64,000 nucleotides of DNA from Unio delphinus (GCA_029339505.1 JAQISU010000115.1:11681001-11745000); one strand, 5' to 3'. Positions 1-12,635 are shown, numbered from the stretch's first letter. Translations and numbers: made by a program. Notes: generated by a model not told the origin, from the letters alone.

Positions 1-1764
1 CATTAAATTAAGTGATAAAATGCCATACCAAGATTTAATTCCCTTTTCTGTACTTTTCATTTATAATACCATCCACGTTGTCTGCACGTCCTCTGCGTCA
101 CACGCAAAATTGGTCACACAATTCGCTTCAGTGTTCTTAATCGCGAGGATGAAGGCATATACACAAATCACAACATCATTTCTGATTTATAACATGTACA
201 TTCCAGGCATGCACAATGGAACTTGATTCTGGGGAAAATAAAAATAGCATCCTCCCCAGTGTATGGATAGTGTTAGTATTGGTTTCCTCCCTGAATCAAG
301 CGGAATAATGTGCCTGTTGACACTGAACACAGTTAACGGGCTGAGGGGATAACTCACTCCATTTTGACGCATCCCTATTTTGACACTGTGTCATAAAATA
401 GATTTCTTGAGAGCAGACATCTCTGAATGACGTCACAACCAACATATGTTTAGACGCCAATCAGAATCAAGTATTGCAGACAAAAATATTGCAAACCATA
501 TCATTATCAGTTGTAAAATGTAACAGACATATATACCATGGAAAAATACATTTTAATAATAATCTTTTTTTTCCTCCAATCAGTAAGTCTTCATAAAAAA
601 AATCTTTATCATCTATTATTACGGAACAATTCAACTTCCTGTCATAATAAACAGCCAGTCTGCTACCCATCCTGTGTTACCCACGTGACTTACTTCGGGT
701 AACTGCATCAGTAACAAACTTGACTACCCCATGTAAACTTATAATTTGAGAAAATTTACCAATTACATTATATATACCACGAGATGTAAATATTTTTACA
801 ACGCGCTGAATAGCATTTTTACCGCGTACCTAATATACATAAATTTTATTTATATCACAAATAAATACACATGTTTGCACTTTAAATTGAGTTACGATAT
901 GTTCCTAGCAACTGCGAGTGTGTCCGCTACAAAATGTAGTTCTACGATTTTTTTTATCTTGTTCACAAGCACATATGCAAATTGATCAGCTGATTCTTTT
1001 CTTTTTTCATTTTTTTTTTTATTCAGATTTATTAAATCAGTATAAGACACTATCGTGATTTAAACATGAAATATGGTTTTAATGAAGAATATACTGCACT
1101 GCAAACATGGTTAGATTCTTATACCTTTAACCTGTACTGTCACGAATTAACGTGTTGTATGGAATATTAGTATGGAATAGAAACTAAGCGAAATAACGAA
1201 CCAACAAGATGTAATTAAATATTGTATATATTGACTGCTCTTGTAAGTCATTGTTCTGCTTTAATCAACATTTCTAAAAACTATAATTAAAAAAAATTTA
1301 AAATACTTTTTCCTGTAACTGTATGCCTTATGTCTGATTATTTACATTTTAGGCCTATATTCTGAATTCTGATTTAACTGTCTATAAGTCTTTACAATGC
1401 ATTCTACTTACCAACATTGCCGAATTTCTGCGCAGGCTCTACTTTACGCATCGCAAAATATGGGTCAAACCTTAAAGTAAAAAATATATTTTTTTTAGAT
1501 AACATTAAACAGAAAGAAAGATGTATTGCTTTCGCACGTCGATTCTCCTCATAATATGATATTCCTATCAACGGAGGTTTTATGGCTGTGCTGTCCTGTT
1601 GCGAAATGAGAAAAATTGGCCTCCAAAATATAATTTAAATGTCAATGAAGAAATTCTATGAATTTTTTTAAAATAATAAATAATATGCTTTAATTATAAT
1701 CTGTTTTAAACAAACAAACAAATGTTCGCCCCCTCCCCCCCCCACACACACACACACCCGTCCC

Positions 1765-1814
<50 letters not shown>

Positions 1815-2994
1815 AGCGTGTTACTCGCTAAGGCCGCTACTGTTGTATTGGTTTGATTGAAACTAAATGTTCAACTTTCATCAGTATTTACCACGATTAA
1901 CTGTATCACATCGAATCATTATCTTTGAGAGCACACTTATAATAACAGATATTTATAGGATTGTAGTTTCCTATCGACAATAGATGGTACCCGATGGCGA
2001 TGGGGCTTATTTGCAACATTATTAGCTTAGATTATACTTCGTACAAATTTACCATAATTATTTAAAAAAAGAGATAAAAGACAGATGAAACCATTATAAA
2101 ACTTAAAACTTCTTTTCAGTTGTTCCAGTGACGTATCAAATCTATACTAAGTGTAAAATCAATCTATCCTTTAAAATTACTAGCCTCAATAAACACAAAA
2201 CAAAAATGGTCACCAAGGCATCCACGACCTACGTGAAACTACATATAACCGCAAACGTTGTTTCAACTAATTTGTAGTGGTGGGCTAGGGGTGGGGTGGG
2301 GGATTATCCACATTGGGGTCTGTTAGATTAACAATGAAACACATACCCTGGTTTACTTTTGGTGGGCCCAGTGAAATCCTCTTGCACCAAAACCTTGTGT
2401 ATTGTACCAAGCTCGTCGTGAAAATGAAGGGTCTTAAAAGATATTAAATGCAAGTAGTTTTAATTTTCTTCAAAGATGCATGTTCCAGTTTAGTTGACGC
2501 AAATTCTAAAAAGTTTATATTATATTTATTTTTAACAAAACCTCATCTCTCTCTCTCTAAAAAATAAAGTAACACTTATACAAACTGCAAATCACCGAAG
2601 TCATGATCCAGAAACGATTCAATTTGATATTTAATTAATTTCTTTCTTTTTTCCAAAACGAGCTGCGATATATGAAATAATTTTTGCATGAACGATACCT
2701 CACATACAGGACATATCAAAAGTATAAAAGTATTCAAACGTGTAAAATATTTGTATACTAAGACTCTGAGAAAATATAATTACAAATACTTGAAGTGGAT
2801 GTAGCTATTCTCCCTGTTCAATAATCATTCTAAGTACAAAAGTTTATGATGTGAATATGTATACTCTCTCTTTCATCCATGAATTTCTTTTTCTTTATTA
2901 AATTACATTTGAAATATCGAGAAATAATGATGAACTTGATAAAAGAAAAACAAATAGTCGATTTATTTCAAACCTTTTCAAAATTGGATTTCAC
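1..2994. other. Non-coding, AT-rich stretch; no gene seen
   Basis: Reading both strands shows only short chance ORFs with no recognisable domain. A C-run followed by a CA dinucleotide array lies at about 1735-1814. This DNA lies downstream of the last recognised exon of the minus-strand lipid-transfer-protein gene, so it is probably intronic. One stretch with good splice signals is listed separately at 1412-1470. Confidence 0.6.
1412..1470 (-). other. Possible exon with good splice sites, unassigned
   Basis: On the minus strand a pyrimidine-rich tract ending in TTTAAG precedes a 59-nt open stretch, which ends in a good donor (TTG, then GTAAGT). One frame is open and would read FDPYFAMRKVEPAQKFGNV. 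That frame does not match the phase at which the exon at about 2995-3086 ends. If it belongs to the same gene, another exon is missing in between. It may be a false exon. Confidence 0.22.
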
Positions 2995-3086
2995 ATTTTC
3001 TACTCGGTGGTCAAAACTGGTTCGAGTTTTCTTGAACGCCTTTCCATCTGCTGTTGGAAAGACAAGATAGTCCGCAGTGTGTGGGC
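2995..3086 (-). CDS. LLTP gene exon 6 (Vitellogenin_N domain)
   Basis: The minus strand shows a strong acceptor (CTTATTTTCAG) followed by an exon in phase with exon 5. It adds a segment beginning GPHTADYLVFPTADGKAFKK. A 'GHEG-H' step followed by 'KT+' is typical of the Vitellogenin_N domain of large lipid transfer proteins. The donor is uncertain: GTAGAA after 3004 or GTGAAA after 2995 both keep phase 0, and an in-frame TGA follows shortly if neither is used. Later exons were not found in the window, so only the N-terminus is visible. Confidence 0.6.
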
Positions 3087-3392
3087 CTGAAAATAAGATT
3101 CAACATATATAAGTACAATTATGAATCTTCGTTGGGTGATGTATTCAATCCTAGTATACACTTTATATTTTGAAAAACATGTGACAATGATTTTATTATA
3201 AGAGAGAAAGTTATATAAAAGAAGTATATTTTCATAAAGTATAAATGTCATCAAGGTCATATGCTTTTTCTTCCTGTATATCGATATCTTGATCCTACAA
3301 GTTGTTAGTGTTGTTTTGATGGTGGTTGTGGCTGTGGTTATGGTGATTGTGGTGTTGAGGATCATTTTAAAAAGATATGTTCATCCACACAC

Positions 3393-3453
3393 CTTCGTGT
3401 CCAACTTCTTCTGTAGTGTAGCTGTAGTGATCTCCCTTAGTAGATACAGGTAC
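3393..3453 (-). CDS. LLTP gene exon 5 (Vitellogenin_N domain)
   Basis: This 61-nt exon on the minus strand has acceptor ACTGCAG and donor GAAG then GTGTGT. It enters in phase 0 and leaves in phase 1. It encodes VPVSTKGDHYSYTTEEVGHE. The junctions to exon 4 (which ends LHSEDE) and to exon 6 (which begins G-PHTADY) are both in frame. Phase agreement across four consecutive introns is the main support for the model. Confidence 0.7.
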
Positions 3454-3499
3454 CTGCAGTAGCAAATAATAAACTTTTTAAATTATTTTATTTTGTTCC

Positions 3500-4386
3500 A
3501 ATACATACATACATACATACATACATACATACATACATACATACATACATACATACATACATACATACATACATACATACACAGAGAGACAGACAGAAAG
3601 ACACACACACACACATACACACACATACATACATACATACATACATACATACATACATACATACATACATACATACATACATACATACATACACATACAC
3701 ACACATGCATACATACATACATACATACATACAATACATACATACATACACACACATACAATACATACATACATACATACATACATACATACATACATAC
3801 ATACATACATACATACATACATACATACATACATACATACATACATAAATACATACATACATACATGCATGCATGCATATATATGCATACATACATACAT
3901 ACAATACACACACACACACATACATACATACATACATACATACATACATACATACATACATACATACATACATACATAGACAGACAGATATACATACATA
4001 CAGACATACACACAGAGACAGACAGAAAGACAGACAGAAAGACACACACATACACACACACATACATACATACATACATACATACATACATACATACATA
4101 CATACATACATACATACATACATACATACATACATACATACATAGACAGACAGATATACATACATACAGACATACACACAGAGACAGACAGAAAGACAGA
4201 CAGAAAGACACACACATGCACACACACATACATACATACATACATACATACATACATACATACATACATACATACATACATACATACATACATACATACA
4301 TACATACATACATACATACATACATCCATACATACATACATACATACATACATACATACATACATACATACATACATACATACATA
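3500..4386. repeat. TACA tetranucleotide array (~890 bp)
   Basis: A long (TACA)n array is interrupted by blocks of CACAGAGACAGACAGAAAGACA and ATAGACAGACAGATATAC. The interrupted block at about 3977-4050 recurs at about 4143-4220, a 166-bp higher-order duplication. All six frames stay open because the unit is 4 bp and stop-free, so the Cys/Met/Tyr-Val and Thr-Tyr-Ile-His 'proteins' here are not genes. It sits in an intron of the LLTP gene. Confidence 0.95.
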
Positions 4387-4878
4387 ATACCATGCCTCGT
4401 TAAACAATAAATCAGTTTGGAAAAAATAATTTGGTAATCAATTATATGGCATTTCAACTAGTTTCAACCAATATTTGATAGGTCAGAAAATATACAAAGG
4501 TTTAAGACAATTATGGCCTAATTCTATATGAACCAATTAGATTTAAAGTTTCCGCAATATAGTCTATGAGAGAGTCGAATGCAATTCTGTCTGCTTTTGT
4601 TTATTGCGCATGAAATGGCCTCATCGCGAGTTTGTCGAAAATCATGACTGCGTAGATTTATTATGGTAGGCATTCGTGAGGGGCAACAAAAAAGTAAGAT
4701 GCACTTGAGCTTCTTTTTGCTTTTTTTTTTCTATTTTGTTGCTTGTTGTTTTATATTTATCATCCTATAATTTCACTTTCAAACAGACTAAATAAACTAT
4801 GTCCACGCTGTTTCCATTAATATATCAGCAATTAGCCCAGACGAAAGCTGTATAACTATCGAATATTAAATAATTCAC
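4387..4878. other. Intron DNA, no feature seen
   Basis: This is the AT-rich remainder of the intron between LLTP exons 4 and 5. It holds only a poly-T run near 4720 and no ORF or repeat of note. Confidence 0.5.
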
Positions 4879-5011
4879 CTCGTCTTCCGAGTGAAGCTTA
4901 GCAGACAGAAGTCCTGCGATCCCTTTCTTTATAGCGATAACTTCGTCCGGGTCGTCCTCATCATGGTACACTCGTAAGATGACGCCATGCTTCGTGATGA
5001 CGAAGGAGAAC
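4879..5011 (-). CDS. LLTP gene exon 4 (Vitellogenin_N domain)
   Basis: This 133-nt minus-strand exon has acceptor CGTATTTAG and donor GACGAG then GTGAAT. It enters in phase 2 and leaves in phase 0. It encodes FSFVITKHGVILRVYHDEDD and then PDEVIAIKKGIAGLLSAKLH. The combination 'F.+T+hG.i..VY...-p-..+IKKG+...L...L' is the signature of the N-terminal beta-barrel of large lipid transfer proteins (vitellogenin, apolipophorin, MTP family). It is the most diagnostic exon of the gene. Confidence 0.82.
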
Positions 5012-5083
5012 CTAAATACGAAACGAGGTTAGAGTTAAATGCAATACAGCATCCAGTATCCAACGTGACTCTGGTGTTTTCTC

Positions 5084-5084
<1 letters not shown>

Positions 5085-5150
<66 letters not shown>
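5085..5150. repeat. (TA)n array
   Basis: Pure TA dinucleotide array of about 66 bp inside the LLTP intron. Confidence 0.97.
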
Positions 5151-5152
<2 letters not shown>

Positions 5153-5576
5153 GCAGTTATAGGAAATATATTTGTACGAATCTTTAGTTTGGGTTGAAAT
5201 AAGCTACGATTCAGAATTCGACATGTCCTTACTACATAATTTGAATTTAGATATTTTAAAATAATTAAAACATAATAATTGTAGACTTTCCAAAAATAAT
5301 AATCAATATTGTACTGCTTGTTCTTTCGATTTGCTCGGTTTAGCTGTTATGAGACTTAATTTGCAGCTTCTAAAGAGTCGTATAGTTTAATGTTATTTCA
5401 GTTTATCTACTATTAAAGGTTTCAGTACAAGGTCGTACGGTCAAATGTTGGATCATAGATGTCTTGAATTGCGTTAAAGAAACACAAACCTAGCGAGCTT
5501 TAAGAACTGCCTGACCTAATAATGTATAACAATGAAGTAGTGCAGTCCTATAGCCGTTCCTCCCCTACAGTTCTCG
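5151..5576. other. Intron DNA, no feature seen
   Basis: AT-rich intronic sequence between the TA array and the CTAT array. No coding or repeat signal is visible. Confidence 0.5.
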
Positions 5577-5578
5577 TC

Positions 5579-5657
<79 letters not shown>
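5577..5657. repeat. (CTAT)n array
   Basis: About 20 uninterrupted copies of the tetranucleotide CTAT. Confidence 0.97.
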
Positions 5658-5658
<1 letters not shown>

Positions 5659-5737
5659 AAGTATGCATATCCAACATGGAGCTCGTGGTACATACTTTTG
5701 TGAAATATAATAAGTTATTATTAATGCAAATTTCAGG

Positions 5738-6095
5738 AGGATGAGCGCCAGTACTGCCTCAGTGGTGTATTTGATACAACTTGGACATGGACTGTCTCAG
5801 TGGCGTATTTGGTACAACTTCGACATTGGGACTGTCTCAGTGGTGTATTTGGTACAAACTCGACATGGACTGTCTCAGTGGTGTATTTGGTACAACTTTG
5901 ACATGGGACTGCCTCAGTGGTGTATTTGGTACAAACTCGACATGGACTGTCTCAGTGGTGTATTTGGTACAACTTCGACATGAGACTGTCTCAGTAGTGT
6001 ATTTGGTACAAACTCGACATGGACTGTCTCAGTGGTATATTTGGTACAACTTCGACATGGGACTGCCTCAGTGGTGTATTTAGTACAACTCGACA
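5738..6095. repeat. 39-bp minisatellite, ~9 copies
   Basis: Tandem copies carry GACTGTCTCAGTGGTGTATT, TGGTACAA and (CTT or ACT)CGACATGG. Two variants, CAACTTCGAC and CAAACTCGAC, largely alternate and give a roughly 78-bp higher-order period. The frames stay open because the unit is 39 bp and nearly stop-free, so the overlapping short ORFs are artefacts. The array lies in the intron between LLTP exons 3 and 4. Confidence 0.93.
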
Positions 6096-6203
6096 TATAA
6101 TTGATATGCATAACTCGAGTTGCCCTTACTAAATATGAAGTAACAATTCTTAATAGTACCAAACAAGTTTAGGTAATTGAAAAAACAGAACAAATGCTCT
6201 TAC

Positions 6204-6237
6204 CAGCTGGAAAAATCGAAGTCATGACCTCGAACAT
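6204..6237 (-). CDS. LLTP gene exon 3 (34-nt small exon)
   Basis: A very short minus-strand exon has acceptor TTTTTGTCAACAG and donor AGCTG then GTAAGA. It enters in phase 1 and leaves in phase 2. Joined to its neighbours it reads D-VRGHDFDFSS-W, linking ...SPIGQP in exon 2 to FSFVITKHG in exon 4 without a frame break. It is too short to be an ORF by itself and is accepted because both splice sites and both phases fit. Confidence 0.68.
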
Positions 6238-6565
6238 CTGTTGACAAAAATAAAAATAAAGCTGTAGCTACATACGGCAATTACTACATTTAATAAAGAG
6301 GACATCAAAGAAAAGGTGTAAATTTTTTTTTATTAAATTCAAGCTAAAGTGATCTTAACTAAACAATACTACTTGCAGAACATGAACTATGCAGCCAACT
6401 AAGTGTCCTTGCCTAGCACGTGTAACCACTTATCTACAAAGTAAACATAGGGAAGAGCTTAGCGTAAACAACACTCCAATGTTTTTTTTAAAACACTCAC
6501 CCTTAAGTCCTTCTGAAATAATTTCTAACATTGACATCTCTGTCTGTTTGTCTTTTTCTCCCTCA

Positions 6566-6915
<350 letters not shown>

Positions 6916-6983
6916 TACGGTAGTCAAGTTTTTTTCCCAGCGAGAAACATTATACACCGAAAAAAATACGTTGTCAAGACTCG

Positions 6984-7148
6984 GGTTTAGATCGCTGGTT
7001 ATCAATCAGTCAGGAATTATAACGGGTTTTGATTGCTGGTTATCAATCAGTCAGGAATTATAACGGGTTTAGATCGCTGGTTATCAATCAGTCAGGAATT
7101 ATAACGGGTTTAGATCGTTGGTTATCAATCAGTCAGGAATTATAACGG
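6984..7148. repeat. 41-bp minisatellite, 4 copies
   Basis: Four near-identical units carry GGGTTTAGATCGCTGGTTAT followed by CAATCAGTCAGGAATTATAA. Confidence 0.93.
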
Positions 7149-7374
7149 AGATAATACATCGGATTTGTTCTCAATATACTTGTCATTTGCTTATCGAAAT
7201 AAATTATTAAATATGCAATTATTCTCTCTTTTCAATTTTGACTATATTTCCTTCAAAAAGTAAAAGTGTGCATATATGAATTGGAATCAAAATCAAAACC
7301 TTTTGAAGTATAAGTTTTAGAAAAATCTGGTTTATTTCGTATTAGTGAAAACAAGGACCTGCCTGAGGAATTTA

Positions 7375-7510
7375 ACAACGTACTTTGTTATGTAGTCTGA
7401 AATTCTTTTTGCCACCTTATGTAACGTAATTTGTTATGTAGTCCGAAATTCTTTTTAACAGCGTAATTTGTTATGTAGTCCTAAATTCTTTTTGCCATCT
7501 TATGTAACGT
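7375..7510. repeat. Short tandem duplication, 3 partial copies
   Basis: The phrase TTTGTTATGTAGTCTGAAAT followed by TCTTTTTGCCA...TTATGTAACGT occurs three times with deletions. It is intronic. Confidence 0.75.
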
Positions 7511-7544
7511 TGTAGCCAGGGCCAAGGCTTGATAAGATATCAGT

Positions 7545-8105
7545 GAAAGAAAACAAAGTCATCGCTACAGTTATCGCTCAGATTTTAAAAGAGAGTATGA
7601 TACAGAACGTTTTGTCATTTTGTATTTTATCTTCTGTCCTCTTCATAAACAGCCGTCCTTTTATTAAAGCAATGATAACATATCTGCGACTATATGATTT
7701 TCAAATCAAGAGACAATATTATCACTCGACTCGAGAACTCAGACGATTATGTTAACTTTCAGGTTCACGTTTAAGCAGTTTGTTTTTGATAATCCTTAAC
7801 TCAGGCGTCCATGAATAATGTCGATTTTGAGTAGGGAAAAACATGGTTTTGCACCGGGCTAAGATAAGAGAGTTAAATAAATTAAAGCAAACGCTGCAGA
7901 TTTTATTCAGATTTCAAAACAGAGTGTGATGCAGATACGTGTTGTCCTTTTTTTTTCTGTCCTCTTCGAAAACTACGGTCCTTTTATTTAAACAATGATA
8001 ACATACCTGCAACTCTATGATTGTTAAATCAAGAGACAATATTATCACTAGACTCAAGAACTCAAGACGATTGTGTTGACCGTCAATCTCACGTTTAAGC
8101 ATTAT
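7545..8105. repeat. Diverged direct duplication of ~210 bp
   Basis: The segment at about 7575-7790 matches about 7900-8105. Both contain CTGTCCTCTTC, TTTAAA/TTAAAG CAATGATAACAT, AAATCAAGAGACAATATTAT and a shared end with ...CACGTTTAAGCA. They lie in the same orientation about 340 bp apart with many substitutions. Neither copy shows a conserved reading frame. Confidence 0.8.
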
Positions 8106-9255
8106 TTATTTATTTATTTATTTTGATATGCCTAACCAGGAATAATGTCGACATTCAGTGGTGAAAGACGTGGTATTGTACTGGGTAGACGGAATCCATA
8201 CGAGTATCTTATTAACATTGGAATAATCTGCTAAAAGATTTTTAATTTAAAGCTAAACTACAACGTATGTTTTATTTACTGTCAGTACGCTATCACCTTC
8301 CAGATACGTTTACGTACAGCAAAGAAAATTTAAAACAAAAAAACGAATGTTTTCAATTTATGTCTTCTTGAAGGAAAAACAAGGTTGTAAAAAGTCGAGC
8401 AAAGCTGTTTAAAATATGCTTCAATATGTATTTCAATAAATCAATACGTTATATGCGTTAATCAAGGGAAAAAAGCATGCACATTTACAACGAATTAGAA
8501 AGAGACAAACAGGTGCACGAACATTTAGGCATACGGATAAAAATATAGACTGATATAAAGAACGCTAAGATGACAACACTAAAAGACTGTCAGAATTATT
8601 GTCTGACAATACTTAGATCACTGAATCCATTAAGTGGTCCTATGCTTGAATAGTATTACTTAGATTACTGAATCCATCATGTGATTACAACATAATATTA
8701 TTAACAGGTGAGCAAAGCAAATACAAGCTCTTTAAGTTAAGTTGTATGTCAACACACGAACGCACCCGTTCACCCCAAGAGTGACATAATCAGCATTTGG
8801 AACCTTTGGATAGATTTTTAGAAATTGAATCACAGTATATAATACGACAGTGATCATCACGCAACAAATTTACTCTGTGTGTGTGTGTGTGTGTGTGTTA
8901 AGAATACCACTGCATCAATAATACGTTAAACATGTGCAATGGAGAAAGTGACAATATTTTACAGTATTCTGATATTTTGGTCTGGAATATTGATTGTTGA
9001 CTGCAAATAATAACATCAGAGCTGTTGCATTTTTATGCGGAAGACGAGATAAAGAATGAGTGTAGCCCTGAAAGGCCAGATTCACAGTATATGGACGTCT
9101 TTGAAAATAGTTACTTGTATAAATCAGGTATACTGTGTTATGTGGTCGGTTCGGAATTTTACTTATTAGAGGCGTTACCTTAGAGAATGGTTGAAGTTTT
9201 AAACCTTTTTTTTTTATTTTTATTAGTATATATAATACACAGGATACAGTCTTAC
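8106..9255. other. Intron DNA, mostly featureless
   Basis: AT-rich intron between LLTP exons 2 and 3. It contains a small direct repeat at about 8605-8680 (TTAGAT-ACTGAATCCAT twice) and a GT run at 8875-8899. No coding exon was found. Confidence 0.5.
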
Positions 9256-9346
9256 CAGGCTGTCCGATAGGGGAGAACTGGAAGCCAAACACTCTCAATA
9301 GAAGCTCTTGACTGTCCAATAATTCCTGGATGTTTGTGTAGCTGAT
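9256..9346 (-). CDS. LLTP gene exon 2 (Vitellogenin_N domain)
   Basis: This 91-nt minus-strand exon has acceptor TTCTCCTTGACAG and donor CAGCCTG then GTAAGA. It enters in phase 0 and leaves in phase 1. It encodes ISYTNIQELLDSQELLLRVF followed by GFQFSPIGQP. It joins exon 1 as ...FLLRAK-ISYTN, giving the expected beta-strand run near the start of a Vitellogenin_N domain. Confidence 0.72.
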
Positions 9347-9529
9347 CTGTCAAGGAGAATAAATTGCATTAATTACTGCTACTATACAGTCTCTGTAAAA
9401 TGAAGAGAAAAAAAAGGAAGAAATATTAAATGATATATGAGCTTTGCTCTGAGCGATGACATTTAACATCATTGAACTTTACAATGAAACCAGAAGCCAG
9501 CCCAAGAGTTTTCGGACCCATTAGGCGAC

Positions 9530-9619
9530 ATATGAATTTGGCGCCCCCCCCCCTTAATGTGGCACCCGTAAAAGCCTGGCGCCCAAGCCGGCCGCCTAGT
9601 TGCCTATATGGTAAGAGTC

Positions 9620-9678
<59 letters not shown>

Positions 9679-9789
9679 AAATTATAACAGTAACAATAAG
9701 AACAAGAATAATGATATAACAATAACGACAACAACAATAATAATAATAATTATCATAATTATTATTATTTTCATTATTATTATTATTAT

Positions 9790-9833
<44 letters not shown>

Positions 9834-9834
9834 C

Positions 9835-9875
<41 letters not shown>

Positions 9876-9895
9876 TTGTTCAATATGGCTATCCA
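9530..9895. repeat. ATA/TAG trinucleotide arrays
   Basis: A C-run at about 9544-9553 is followed by (ATA)n at 9618-9676, an imperfect AAT/ACA region, (ATT)n, and (AGT)n at about 9790-9874. Poly-Asn, poly-Ser, poly-Thr and poly-Ile frames arise from the repeat and are not genes. Confidence 0.95.
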
Positions 9896-10115
9896 TCACC
9901 TCAAAAGTTTAACATGTTCATCCAGATCATGTAATTTTTTTTAATATAAACAAAACATATCTCTCATGTGTTCAGCTATTCGAATTTTGTTATTTTATTT
10001 ATATACCTAATTACGTATGCCGACTCTGGAGCTACGCCATCGTCTCACGTAGACGGACGGATGCAAAGGAATTATGTATAAAGTGATCATAGTATTTTGT
10101 TACTTTTTAACTGAC

Positions 10116-10292
10116 CTTTGCTCGAAGAAGAAATTTTCCAACACTGATGACGTCAGCTGTAGCATTTAGTCGGTAGATGTATTCGTATCCAGGCCGGAAG
10201 TCTATGAAACCGCTTTGTACTTGCGTCAATACAATCAAAAGACACAAATGCAGAATCCACCAGCGGCCGAGATGGCCGGATGTCACCTCCAT
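10116..10292 (-). CDS. Large lipid transfer protein, exon 1 with signal peptide
   Basis: This exon encodes the first 59 residues of a secreted lipid-carrier protein. The start is the ATG at 10292; the longer open frame upstream begins without an ATG. Residues about 10-27 (WWILHLCLLIVLTQVQSG) form a hydrophobic signal peptide. They are followed by FIDFRPGYEYIYRLNATADV, the usual opening 'F+PG.EY.Y...' of the Vitellogenin_N domain in vitellogenins, apolipophorins and MTP. The donor (GCAAAG then GTCAGT) is in phase 0 with exon 2. The visible protein, exons 1-6, is only about 170 residues of a protein that in this family is usually 900 to more than 3000 long. Which LLTP subfamily it is cannot be told from this part. 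Confidence 0.78.
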
Positions 10293-10634
10293 TACTGTTT
10301 TCAATGCTTCACAGCATAAGGTTCGAGGTCTAAATGCTTTGGTTTTGAGAAGAAGAGAAAAAAAAAGACAACTATAACTATTGAAGAAAAGAGTTCTTTC
10401 AAAAGTTTTTTTTAAAAATTATTACTTTAACATTTATGTTTAGGAAATTATTATATCCGGCTAAAATGTGTCATTTTATACCAGTATTTTCACTTGCGAA
10501 CCATTCGACATGAAGACAGACAGATGCTTACTTCCAAACAAAATTATACATTCATACATATATGCATCTATTTGTCTATTTATGCAGTCAACCATAGAGA
10601 GACACAATACATATAGGCAAAGACGCTGAGAAAG

Positions 10635-10636
<2 letters not shown>

Positions 10637-10716
<80 letters not shown>
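10637..10716. repeat. (TA)n array
   Basis: Pure TA dinucleotide array of about 78 bp. Confidence 0.97.
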
Positions 10717-10719
<3 letters not shown>

Positions 10720-10974
10720 CAGCTTATCTCTTTCCAACTTTATTGCTTCCCTTGTCCATTTAGTTAAAGTTTCTCAGTCGCCAGAAGTAATAGAAATAAA
10801 CAGTTTTTGTAGCGCTTATTAAAACAGCTAATATAGTGTTATTGGAATCCACCTACAGGTACTAGAACCCTGAGCTATGGATAAAACATGCACAGATTAT
10901 TAGGTTTGTTATTTATTTTTTTATACTGTTTTCCAGCTATTAATGTGTGCATAGCAACCAACAATCACTATTGT

Positions 10975-11132
<158 letters not shown>

Positions 11133-11560
11133 ATTTGACTTCCTAATCTCCTTACACCAATGGTACGAAATATCATTCAATACCGATTTTTAAACATTAG
11201 TTACGTATTTTCTCAAAAAGTTGCATAATCAATAACAGTAGTATTAAAATAAGTATCTAGTATTTTTTTGCACAATATATGCACCACACGAAACGTGAAC
11301 CTGTGCAAAAATATGTTAAAATTGTGGATATTTTTGACCGATCAATGTATGTAAGAAAATAGCCGAACTCATATATAAATTAAGAAAGAAAACAGTTTTA
11401 ACATTAAACATTTAAACTCAAACGTATTGTTGACAACATAATGGTTAATACAGAAGAAGAAAAGCAATGCTATAAAAATATTGAAAAGAAAATAACTGCT
11501 GGAATCGAACCGATCTGTTATTTGTATCCCTTTATTTAAAAAACATAAATGTTCACTTAC

Positions 11561-11660
11561 CGGGTGTATGTTTCTGTAATCCAGTTTCAGGATTGTGACT
11601 GGTTTGCGATTAGGTTTGCGGAATATACTTGTGATTTCTCAACAGCTGATAAGGGTGGGC
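11561..11660 (-). other. Possible 5' untranslated exon of the LLTP gene
   Basis: On the minus strand the sequence ending ...CATACACCCG is followed by a consensus donor, GTAAGTG. There is a pyrimidine-rich tract and AG just before the leader of exon 1 (near 10339). This suggests a non-coding first exon ending at 11561. The exon's 5' limit is a guess and no convincing core promoter was seen. Confidence 0.35.
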
Positions 11661-11876
11661 TGTGATTAAGCACATGTTTCAAGAACCAGACCAATACCGC
11701 TTATCGTAATCGACATGTTCTTGCACGTTTGTAGTATTTACTGCATGCACCTGAAGAGGGGGTCGGTCCCATATATTTGATAAATTAATCTGCATGCGTG
11801 TTGTTATTTGAAGATTTTAAAAAGCTATCATACTTCCTAGATTTCCCACGAATGTTTAAGAAACCGTCTATGTGTG

Positions 11877-11880
<4 letters not shown>

Positions 11881-11920
<40 letters not shown>
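11881..11920. repeat. (GT)n array
   Basis: About 20 GT units. Confidence 0.95.
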
Positions 11921-11922
<2 letters not shown>

Positions 11923-11993
11923 TGTACACGTTAACGCATACCGAGAGAATCAAACACATGCTTATGCGTGGCTTGATAGCCAATTTTTTTTAT

Positions 11994-12300
11994 TTGTTTG
12001 TTTGATTATGATTTTTAACGTAGCTTTAATAATTTTTCTTTCATATCGCTACGATGTCTGTAGTGAGGCTGTTTATAGTGATGTCTAGCACCGGGGCATC
12101 ATGATGCAGACACGTAGCATGATGTCGCTCCCTGTCACATTATCCTGACACCAGGCCAACCAGTCCTAACAGTAACCTCTTAATGCTGAGAGCCAAGCGA
12201 GGCAGCTGTTAGTACCATTATTGTAAGTCTTTGGTATGACTCGGCCGGGGATCGAATCCACGACATCCCGCTTTCGCTAACCACTAGGCAACCGGTTGCT
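11994..12300 (-). mobile_element. tRNA-derived SINE copy 1
   Basis: On the minus strand a decayed tRNA-like head (CTAGTGGTTAGCG A-box region; GGATTCGATCCCCGGCCGAG B-box region) leads into a body shared with copies at 24553, 34577, 36350 and 36665. The body includes the phrases AGCTGCCTCGCTTGGCTCTC, GTGTCAGGATAATGTGACAG, GCATCATGATGCCCCGGTGC and a tail ending GCTACGTTAAAAATC. Confidence 0.85.
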
Positions 12301-12635
12301 TGATAGTCAATATTATCCATTATTTCTGAAGAAAACAGTTATTGTCAACTGAAATGTTCTTAAACGCGCAAATGATAAATTAGTTTTTATAATCAGGTAA
12401 ATTACCGCACATCACGAAACTCAAACTTGACACATGCATTTTTTGTCTTGTTTCACATTTGTATGACTTAATAGAAAGCATTTTGAGCCGAATGTTAGAA
12501 CGTCACGCCAAACGATATTAACAAGACCTAAACATAATACAAAGAATTATTTTTGTCTCAAATTACTAAACACTAAAAATATCAAGATAATTTATCTTGT
12601 GAAGAAATTTAGGAGGGTCCATTTTGTGAAACTAG

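Noticed and set aside
3478..4457. Five overlapping 300-codon ORFs of Cys/Met/Tyr/Val or Thr/Tyr/Ile/His
   Set aside because: They are six-frame readings of a stop-free TACA tetranucleotide array; no composition, start or context supports a protein.
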